Of a DNA stretch of 64,000 bases, positions 42,404 through 49,651 are shown piece after piece. Both the position numbers and the translations under genes were made by a program. Under the pieces are notes generated by a model. The model was not told the origin of the DNA. It ran no database searches and saw only the letters and a program-made list of their open reading frames with translations. The stretch comes from Clostridium_AI sp002297865 (lineage in GTDB: Bacteria; Bacillota; Clostridia; Lachnospirales; Lachnospiraceae), in the NCBI GenBank assembly GCA_937903005.1, contig CALFNR010000143.1:19606-83605 (forward strand), given 5' to 3'. The first letter of the stretch is position 1. Each line of letters begins with the position of its first letter.

Positions 42404-45040
42404 ATGTATCAGTATTGTATCAATAAAAATGAAGTGAGAGAAGAAGATTATCCATTACTAGGAGGCAAAGCGTTATCGTTTGCAAAACTAAGAGAGTATT
42501 GTTTGCCAATACCCGACTGGTTTGTTGTGAAAAGTCAAGCATTTTATTCTTGTTTGACAGAGAAACAGAAAAGAGTGTTAGAACATAATGACTGGAAAGA
42601 GGCAAAAAGGGAGTTAGAGAATTTTGAGTTATCCGATGGTGTGTTAAAAGAAATTCACGCACAGATAGAGGTGTTAGGCGGAGAATACTTTGCGGTTCGC
42701 TCTTCTGCTCTTAGTGAAGATGGTTTGGAAACGTCCTTTGCAGGGCAGTTTGAATCTTATCTTTGGCTGTCAAAAGATGAAATTGTAACCCATATTAAGA
42801 AATGTTTTTTATCAGGATTTTCGGAGAGAGTATTGGAATATCGGAAACAAAATCATTTAAGAGGAACGTTGGAAGTGCCATCAGTTATTGTTCAGAAAAT
42901 GGTGAATGCAGACTGTGCTGGAGTGTGCTTTGCAGTGAATCCTCAAAATGCAGACATTAAAACAAGTGTGGTTAGTGCTGTATTTGGCTTAGGAAGTGCG
43001 TTGGTGGATGGAGTAGCAAATGCAGATACCTATTACATAGAAAGTGTCAAAAAGCTCGTAGATGAAAATGTACCTAAAAAAAATATAATGCATGTCGTTG
43101 AGGGAAACAAGGTAGTGCAAAAAAAAGTTTCGGAGGCAAAATGCAGTCAGCCTGTATTATCCAATGAGCAAGCAGTAGAAGTTGCACAGCTTGCCAAAAA
43201 GACCAGCCGACTGCTAAGAAAGTACCAGGATATTGAGTGGGCTTATGAAAATGGTAAGTTATATCTTTTGCAAAGCAGACCTATCACATCTTTAAAAAAT
43301 GTAATGCCAGTCTTGGAACGTGCAACCATATTTGATAATAGTAATATTGCGGAAAGTTATAATGGAGTAACGTTACCTCTTACATTTTCGTATATTCGAA
43401 TTGCCTATGATGGAGTATACAGGCAGTTTTGCAAAATGTTTGGTGTGACCAAGAAGCAGATTAAGAAAAATGACAGGACATTTCGTAATATGCTTGGCAT
43501 GACAGATGGACGGGTGTATTACAATATGCGTTCTTGGTACAATATGATGTCTATTCTGCCAGGTTATAAGTTCAATAAGGAATTTATGGAGCAGATGATG
43601 GGAGTTAAGGAGAAACTTCCTGACGAATTTGTTATTCAAGAAGAAAAGAAAGTAAACAAGATAGAAAAAATAGCAGACGGTTTTCACTTTTTCTGGAGCA
43701 TTATTATGTTTGGAGTACAGTATGTTACGTTAAACAGGAAAATAAAACGGTTCTACAAAATGATAAAGAATACGTTGGGAAAAGTGGACGTTTCCTCTCT
43801 TACAATGAATGAATTATACGAATATTTAAATAAAGTAGGATACACCACTATGGAAGGATGGGATGCTCCTTTAATCAATGATTTCTTTACTATGATATAT
43901 CACGGAATTTTACGCAAGTTATGCGATACATGGGTTGGTATTGATGGCATCTGTAATGCCTTACTGTGTGGACAAGGAGGGATTATCAGTGCAAAGCCTG
44001 CGAAAATGATATGGAAAATGAGTCAGATGGGAATACGGGAAACCAGTTTAGTCAAATGTCTTTTGGAAGGAACAATTGGAGAGATCGAAGAAGAACTGAA
44101 GCAAAATCCAATTTTAGAAGAGATGATAGAAACATACTTAGATGAGTTTGGCGACCGCTGCCTAGATGAACTGAAAATGGAATCAGAATCCGTTCGTGAA
44201 AATCCCCTTTTACTGTATCGTACCATCGGAGAAACTACGAAACACAGTGCCAGCGCAGCAAGCAAGGTTTCGAATAAAATAGCGGAAGAGGCGTACAAAA
44301 AGGCAATGAATAAACTTTCAGGCAAACCGTTTAAGAAACTGATTTTCAAAAGAATTATGCATAATGCAGGAAGGTTTGTACGAAATCGAGAGAATCTAAG
44401 GTTTGAGAGAACAAAAGTATTTGGATGTGTAAGAAGTATCCTTAATGAGATGGGAGTACGACTTGCAAGTACACAGGCATTAGAAGATAGTAAAGATATT
44501 TTTTATCTGAATATAGAAGAAATTCTTTCTTATATAGATGGAACCGCAACCACGTATCGGCTTAAGGATTTGGTATCTGTCAGAAAAAAAGAATATGCAT
44601 ATTATCAAACCTTGCCTGAAACACCTAGATTTATGGTATACGGTCAAGTCGGTCAAGCAATAAAAGCAAAACAACATGAAGTCAAGCAAAAAGGAACAGT
44701 ACAAAATGTACTAAAAGGGATTCCATGTAGTCCAGGTGTAGTAGAAGGAAAAGCAAGAGTCATATTTGACTGCCGTAATGCAGTGATGAAAGAAGGAGAG
44801 ATTTTAGTAGCCAATCATACGGACCCAGGCTGGATTATGCTGTTTAATCAAGCCAGTGCCGTTGTAGTAGAATGTGGAAGTCTTCTCTCTCATGCGGCAA
44901 TTGTATCGAGAGAAATGGGAATTCCATCCGTAGTTGCAGTTGATGAGGTATCGAAACGGTTGCATACAGGTGACTTCATCCGTGTCAATGGCTCGACAGG
45001 AACGGTTGAAATTTTGGAAACCACAGGTGAAGCAGAATAA
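42404..45040 (+). CDS. PEP-synthase-like dikinase (rifampicin phosphotransferase type)
   Basis: An 878-residue multi-domain phosphotransferase. ATG 42404 follows GAGAGGAG. Residues about 1-300 form the ATP-grasp (PPDK N-terminal) domain, with LGGKALSFAKLRE at the start and FAVRSSALSEDGLETSFAGQ. A middle region of about 470 residues has no familiar motif, and residues about 770-875 are the swivelling phosphohistidine domain (CSPGVVEGKARV and the H830 motif GSLLSHAAIVSREMGIPSV). There is no C-terminal PEP-binding barrel. This architecture equals that of rifampicin phosphotransferases, which transfer the beta phosphate of ATP to a hydroxyl group, releasing AMP and Pi. Here the operon suggests a lipid-related hydroxyl as acceptor. 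Confidence 0.85.
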   Translation: MYQYCINKNEVREEDYPLLGGKALSFAKLREYCLPIPDWFVVKSQAFYSCLTEKQKRVLEHNDWKEAKRELENFELSDGVLKEIHAQIEVLGGEYFAVRSSALSEDGLETSFAGQFESYLWLSKDEIVTHIKKCFLSGFSERVLEYRKQNHLRGTLEVPSVIVQKMVNADCAGVCFAVNPQNADIKTSVVSAVFGLGSALVDGVANADTYYIESVKKLVDENVPKKNIMHVVEGNKVVQKKVSEAKCSQPVLSNEQAVEVAQLAKKTSRLLRKYQDIEWAYENGKLYLLQSRPITSLKNVMPVLERATIFDNSNIAESYNGVTLPLTFSYIRIAYDGVYRQFCKMFGVTKKQIKKNDRTFRNMLGMTDGRVYYNMRSWYNMMSILPGYKFNKEFMEQMMGVKEKLPDEFVIQEEKKVNKIEKIADGFHFFWSIIMFGVQYVTLNRKIKRFYKMIKNTLGKVDVSSLTMNELYEYLNKVGYTTMEGWDAPLINDFFTMIYHGILRKLCDTWVGIDGICNALLCGQGGIISAKPAKMIWKMSQMGIRETSLVKCLLEGTIGEIEEELKQNPILEEMIETYLDEFGDRCLDELKMESESVRENPLLLYRTIGETTKHSASAASKVSNKIAEEAYKKAMNKLSGKPFKKLIFKRIMHNAGRFVRNRENLRFERTKVFGCVRSILNEMGVRLASTQALEDSKDIFYLNIEEILSYIDGTATTYRLKDLVSVRKKEYAYYQTLPETPRFMVYGQVGQAIKAKQHEVKQKGTVQNVLKGIPCSPGVVEGKARVIFDCRNAVMKEGEILVANHTDPGWIMLFNQASAVVVECGSLLSHAAIVSREMGIPSVVAVDEVSKRLHTGDFIRVNGSTGTVEILETTGEAE

Positions 45041-45065
45041 AATTGATTTCAGAGAGGAGAAGGCA

Positions 45066-46172
45066 ATGAAAAGTGAAATAGAACAATACGCAGATTTCTC
45101 AAGAATACGATATGCCCAGTGTTGGGAAGATGCAGATATTTTATTAAAGGCATTACAGGTAAAAGAAGGTGGTCATTATGTATCCATTGCTTCTGCGGGA
45201 GATAATTCATTCGCAATTTTGGCAAATAATCCAGGAAAGGTAATTGCCGTTGACTTAAATGAAAGCCAGCTTTGCTGTGTGGAACTTCGTAAGGAGGCAT
45301 ATCGCAGTTTAAACTATGAAGAATTTTTGCATTTTGCTGGTGTTACAGAAGGGAATAAGAATCAGCGTGAAGATATTTATTTTTCCATTCGAAATCAGCT
45401 TAGTGTTCCATGCAGAAAATTTTGGGATAAAAATCTAGATGTGATACGAAAGGGATTTATACATGGAGGAAAATTTGAGCATTACTTTGAATTATTCCGT
45501 AAATACATACTTCGTTTGGTACATAGCAAGAAATGCATTGATAGTATGTTTCGGGCAAGGACAGAGTCAGAACGAATTCAATTTTATTATAAAGTATGGA
45601 ATAATCGGCGCTGGCGCTTGCTTTACCACATTTTCTTTTCAAGAAGATTGCTAGGAAAAATAGGGCGAGATGAAGCATTTTTTAATTACGTAGACGGTAA
45701 TGTTGCGGAAAGAATTTTAAGAAGAACAGAAAGGGGGTTCTTCAAGGTTCCTATGCATGAAAATCCATATTTACATTATGTCGTGTATGGCAACTATGAT
45801 CTCAATGTACTTCCGTACGCTTTCCGAAAAGAGAATTTTGAAGTAATCAAGAAAAACATAGATAGACTTGAGATTCGGAAGCAGTCCTTGGAAGAGTATC
45901 TAAAAGAAATTCCAGAATCAGAAGTGGATGGATTCAATTTGAGTGATATTTTTGAATACATGTCAGAGGAAAATATGCAGTTTTTGTATGAGAAAATTTT
46001 AAAGGCAAGTAAAAGTGGAGCCAGGCTTGCCTACTGGAATATGCTTGTTCCAAGAAGCTGTCCGAAGAAATTTTACACGAAGGTAAATAGAAAAAAAGAA
46101 TTATCAAAGAAATTAACACTAGAAGACAAAGCTTATTTTTATCACCACTTTGTTGTAGAGGAGGTAAAGTAA
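45066..46172 (+). CDS. BtaA-like 3-amino-3-carboxypropyl transferase (DUF3419)
   Basis: A 368-residue enzyme of the DUF3419 family. ATG 45066 follows AGAGGAGAAGG; the open frame upstream of it lies inside the previous gene and is not used. The characteristic features are RYAQCWEDADILLKAL near residue 15 and the SAM-binding loop SIASAGDNSFAILANNP followed by VIAVDLNESQL. The known member BtaA transfers the aminocarboxypropyl group of SAM to diacylglycerol, giving a homoserine ether lipid, and then BtaB N-methylates it. No BtaB homologue is nearby. With no methyltransferase the head group would remain primary amine, or the acceptor may be different. Confidence 0.85.
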   Translation: MKSEIEQYADFSRIRYAQCWEDADILLKALQVKEGGHYVSIASAGDNSFAILANNPGKVIAVDLNESQLCCVELRKEAYRSLNYEEFLHFAGVTEGNKNQREDIYFSIRNQLSVPCRKFWDKNLDVIRKGFIHGGKFEHYFELFRKYILRLVHSKKCIDSMFRARTESERIQFYYKVWNNRRWRLLYHIFFSRRLLGKIGRDEAFFNYVDGNVAERILRRTERGFFKVPMHENPYLHYVVYGNYDLNVLPYAFRKENFEVIKKNIDRLEIRKQSLEEYLKEIPESEVDGFNLSDIFEYMSEENMQFLYEKILKASKSGARLAYWNMLVPRSCPKKFYTKVNRKKELSKKLTLEDKAYFYHHFVVEEVK

Positions 46173-47123
46173 ATGCTAAGTGGGTCTGAAACGGTATTTG
46201 TGGGTCTGTTGACTTTTTATTTGTCCATGGGACTTATTCACAAATTTCGATATGTAATCGGTGAAAAATATACTCGGAAAATGATTCATATTATGAATGG
46301 TATTGTAGCAGCAAGTGCAACATTTGTTACAAGACCATCAAATTACTGGGCAGTAAGCCTGACAGCGGTATTTACATGTTCATCCTTGGTCTTATTACGT
46401 TTTCTTTCTAAGAAGAAGTCTGTCTATGGTGAGGCTATGTATACCACATCAAAATACGAGTCATATGGGGAGGTATTGTTCCCTGTAATGTTTTTACTTC
46501 TGCCACCTGTGACCCATCTTGATTTTAAAACCTATTGTCTGCCTGTTTTAATCATAACATTAAGTGATGCAGCAGCAGCGCTGATTGGACGGAATGTAAA
46601 AAGTCTGGTAATTAGTGATAAAGAAGAAGGAACCAAGACACTGGCAGGTAGTGGGAGCTTTTTTCTAGTCACATGTTTGATTCTGTTAATTGGTTTGCAG
46701 TGGGAGAACTATGTTATGGACATTTGCCTAGTAGGCATCATCCTTTTAATTAGTTTAAGTCTTACTGTTTTGGAAGCTACTTGTATCAACGGAGCAGATA
46801 ACCTTTTGATACCCTTAAGCGTATATTTTTATCTAAAGCATTTGAATGATTTGCATTATAGCATAGAATTGCTGTATCTAGGTGTCTTTGTTCTCTTGGT
46901 AATGTGGAAGACTCCAATTAAGAAGTCGCTTCTATTAAAAATGCAGATGCTTAATTTCTGGTTCATGTTCAGTCTTTGTATAGGATGGCGGGCAGGTATG
47001 CTAGTGTTTGTGCCTTACATTGTTTACTTTCTCACAACACGACCAAAAAAAACAACAGTCGTGCAAACAAGATGGCTTCAAGATTGTTTGGTAATAGGAT
47101 GTTTTATATTTAGTATAATCTAG
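46173..47123 (+). CDS. Phytol/dolichol kinase-like CTP-dependent membrane enzyme
   Basis: A 316-residue membrane protein with about eight helices, belonging to the SEC59/phytol kinase/CDP-diglyceride synthase-like superfamily. ATG 46173 is immediately next to the previous stop, with a GGAGG ribosome site inside the previous gene. The superfamily signature is visible in RKMIHIMNGIVA, in LSDAAAALIGRN with the conserved Asp, and in EGTKTLAGSGSFF. Members use CTP to phosphorylate or activate a lipid alcohol. In this operon it would activate a lipid alcohol or phosphate for a head-group step. The exact substrate is not known. Confidence 0.8.
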   Translation: MLSGSETVFVGLLTFYLSMGLIHKFRYVIGEKYTRKMIHIMNGIVAASATFVTRPSNYWAVSLTAVFTCSSLVLLRFLSKKKSVYGEAMYTTSKYESYGEVLFPVMFLLLPPVTHLDFKTYCLPVLIITLSDAAAALIGRNVKSLVISDKEEGTKTLAGSGSFFLVTCLILLIGLQWENYVMDICLVGIILLISLSLTVLEATCINGADNLLIPLSVYFYLKHLNDLHYSIELLYLGVFVLLVMWKTPIKKSLLLKMQMLNFWFMFSLCIGWRAGMLVFVPYIVYFLTTRPKKTTVVQTRWLQDCLVIGCFIFSII

Positions 47124-47136
47124 GAGGAAAAGTTAG

Positions 47137-48039
47137 ATGGATGTTAAATATGATACATATCAAGCGACATGGACTTACGTGGGAGATAAAGGAACGGTGA
47201 CAGCTTGGTATCATGATGTACCAAAAGGTTTGAAAGGAGAGCAAATCGGTGTAATTGGAGCATTTCGTGCATCGGATGAGGCAGTTGCGCTCGAATTAAT
47301 TCAGAAAGCGGTGTCTTACTTAGAAGAACATAAGGTGGCATACATTGTGGGACCGATGAATCAGAACACTTGGCATAGTTACCGTTTTCTTTTAGAAACA
47401 GAACGACAGAGCCCATTTCTTATGGAACCATCACAGCCAAAGGAATATGTAGAATGGTTTCAAAGAGCAGGATTTTTGCCCCATCAGAATTACTACTCTT
47501 TTGCTAATAAACTCATTCATTTTATCAAATCAAAAGAAGAGTTAGAACTCATTTATGAGGAAAAAGGCATTATAATACAGGATGCCTCGGCCTTTACTGA
47601 CGAAGAGATACTAAGAATGAACTACGATATCTCAAAGCGGAGTTTTATCAATAATATATATTATACTCCAATCGACTATGAGGAGTACGAAGATATCTAT
47701 AAGCCTGCAATTTCAATGCTTCAGAAAAAATATTTGTATTATGCATTTGCAGAACAGAAAGCAATTGGATTTCTGCTTGGAATACCGGATTTTGCAGAGA
47801 TACAGAATGGGCAGCCATTAAAGACCATATTGTTTAAGACATTTGCTGTGCTTCCAGAGTATCAAAAACTTGGTCTTGCAACTGCTTTAATGGGTTGCGT
47901 TGCACATGTCGCAAAAGCAAATGGATTAACCAATGGAGTTATGGCCCTTGTTCACGAAAATAACCATACGATGCATATGCTTCCGAACCAGCATATGTGT
48001 AGTCATTATGTACTTTACAGGAGGGATTGCAGTGAATGA
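47137..48039 (+). CDS. GNAT acetyltransferase, YghO-like
   Basis: A 300-residue GNAT-fold protein. ATG 47137 follows TAGGAGGAAAAG. The N-terminal half shows the YghO-type pattern YIVGPMNQNTWHSYRFLLE and PKEYVEWFQRAGF. The C-terminal half contains the acetyl-CoA loop LPEYQKLGLATALMG followed by ALVHENNHTMHML. YghO-like proteins recur in gene clusters for sphingolipid-like or sulfonolipid-like compounds, so N-acylation of an amino lipid is a possible role. The end of the gene overlaps the GTG start of the ligase by eight bases. Confidence 0.75.
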   Translation: MDVKYDTYQATWTYVGDKGTVTAWYHDVPKGLKGEQIGVIGAFRASDEAVALELIQKAVSYLEEHKVAYIVGPMNQNTWHSYRFLLETERQSPFLMEPSQPKEYVEWFQRAGFLPHQNYYSFANKLIHFIKSKEELELIYEEKGIIIQDASAFTDEEILRMNYDISKRSFINNIYYTPIDYEEYEDIYKPAISMLQKKYLYYAFAEQKAIGFLLGIPDFAEIQNGQPLKTILFKTFAVLPEYQKLGLATALMGCVAHVAKANGLTNGVMALVHENNHTMHMLPNQHMCSHYVLYRRDCSE

Positions 48040-49537
48040 TTTTATAAGGAAGCTTACAAGTGAAAATTGGATTTGGTCTGAAAAGGAAATATTAGTGGAA
48101 GGAAAAAGTCATTTTACAGAGAGACAGTTTGTGGATGCGGTGCGCTTTGCAAGAGGTGCATATATGGAACAAGGAATAACAGATGGAGAACGAATTCTTC
48201 TGATGATTCCAGCAGGAAGTTTGTTATATGTGACATTGTATGCGTTATGGAGTATCGGAGCAACAGGAGTGCTATTTGACTCTGACATGGACATATCTAC
48301 AAGGAAGTTATGCATGGAACGAGCCAAGGTTAAGAAAGTCATTGGTATAAAGCCAGTAATCGAACAATGTAAGAAATATATGCAGGATGAGGTAATGTTC
48401 TTATCCTGTGAGTCCTGTGTATGTTTTGGAAAGAAAGGTGCTGCTGTTTCGGGGATTACAATTTCACCAGAAAAAGAAGCATTGATTTCGTTTACAAGTG
48501 GAAGTACAGGAGTTCCAAAAGGAATTGTTAGAACCTTTGGCTTTCTAGAATGCCAGCGAGAGGAGATAAAAAAGCAATTCTTATATGAACAGCATGACGT
48601 AGATTTTGCAGTGATGCCGATTTTTACAGTTACGAATTTTATCTTTGGCATAAAAACCGTATTACCTGCATTTAGCCTGCGAGGACCAGAATGCGCTGCT
48701 TCTATATTTGAAAATGTGCAGAAGGAACAGGTTACAAGAATGATTCTATCTCCATTTTTAGCAGAAGCGATGATACGATATGGGAAACAGAATAAAATAC
48801 AATTATGCAGTGTCAGAAAGATATTTGTTGGAGGCGGTCCAATGTATAAACATATCATTGATGGCGTAATGGAATTATTTCCTGAGTCGGAATGCTATTT
48901 GCTTTACGGCTGTTCTGAGGCAGAACCTATAGCTTTATATAATATGAAACAATTAACGAAAGAACAGTGGCAGAGTATTGAGACCGGTGATGGTCTAGTG
49001 GCGGGGGATATGTGTCTGCCTTGTGCCATTATTCAAAATGAACCTGGCAGGCAGTATGGAGAACTTGATGAGAAAGCTTGGGAAACATTGAAGTTAACCA
49101 ATGAGGTTGGTGAAATCATAGTATCAGGGAAACATGTTTTGTCAGGATATATGGATGGAATTGGAGATAAAGAGAATAAAATAAAAGTTGGAGATACTGT
49201 GTGGCACAGAACGGGGGACTTGGGGAGAATCAAAGAAGATGGAGTTCTGTATTTATATGGAAGAACAAAAGCAGCCATACATGAGGAGGGGAAATGGTTC
49301 TATCCTTTTTGTGTGGAAAGCAAGGTATATTCAAACTTTCAGGTTAAAAAGGCAGCCTTTTTGTTACATGAGGGGAAAAAGACGTTAGTAGTACAGGCTG
49401 AGAAGGAAGAATATAAAAAGATTGTAGAACAAAAGGAATGGTTAGATGTGGATAAAGTCATTTATATTGATGAGATGCCGATGGATAAAAAGCATCTGTC
49501 TAAGATTGATTATGGAGCATTAACTTCCCGCATATAG
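48032..49537 (+). CDS. AMP-dependent synthetase, OleC-like
   Basis: A 501-residue adenylate-forming protein. The start is GTG 48032, seven bases after AGGAGG; the open frame back to 47933 lies inside the GNAT gene. Motifs are TSGSTGVPKGIVR near residue 155, the YGCSEAEPIALY motif, and WHRTGDLGRIKEDG. The combination YGxxEAxP and WHRxGDLG, together with a C-terminal region lacking the usual PKTxSGK lysine motif, resembles OleC-type beta-lactone synthetases and related acyl ligases. It ends DKKHLSKIDYGAL, where a lysine may do the C-terminal job. It may activate a fatty acid or close a lactone on a beta-hydroxy acid. Last gene of the operon. Confidence 0.75.
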   Translation: MNDFIRKLTSENWIWSEKEILVEGKSHFTERQFVDAVRFARGAYMEQGITDGERILLMIPAGSLLYVTLYALWSIGATGVLFDSDMDISTRKLCMERAKVKKVIGIKPVIEQCKKYMQDEVMFLSCESCVCFGKKGAAVSGITISPEKEALISFTSGSTGVPKGIVRTFGFLECQREEIKKQFLYEQHDVDFAVMPIFTVTNFIFGIKTVLPAFSLRGPECAASIFENVQKEQVTRMILSPFLAEAMIRYGKQNKIQLCSVRKIFVGGGPMYKHIIDGVMELFPESECYLLYGCSEAEPIALYNMKQLTKEQWQSIETGDGLVAGDMCLPCAIIQNEPGRQYGELDEKAWETLKLTNEVGEIIVSGKHVLSGYMDGIGDKENKIKVGDTVWHRTGDLGRIKEDGVLYLYGRTKAAIHEEGKWFYPFCVESKVYSNFQVKKAAFLLHEGKKTLVVQAEKEEYKKIVEQKEWLDVDKVIYIDEMPMDKKHLSKIDYGALTSRI

Positions 49538-49567
49538 TTAAAAAAACAAAATCATTTACATCCTAAC

Positions 49568-49596
49568 ATGACAATAACCACCACATATGGTATAAT
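49568..49596 (+). promoter_or_regulatory. Promoter of the M16C-era block
   Basis: ATGACA at 49568-49573 (TTGACA with one mismatch) and a perfect TATAAT at 49591-49596, 17-base spacer, 55 bases before the next start codon. Confidence 0.6.
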
Positions 49597-49651
49597 ATAG
49601 TCCAGTTTGAGTACACTTACACTATATTGAAGAATAGGAAGGAAGAAATGG

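Noticed and set aside
48109..48858. 250-codon open frame antisense to the OleC-like ligase
   Set aside because: The sense strand has complete adenylate-forming motifs; the antisense product has no recognisable domain or ribosome site.
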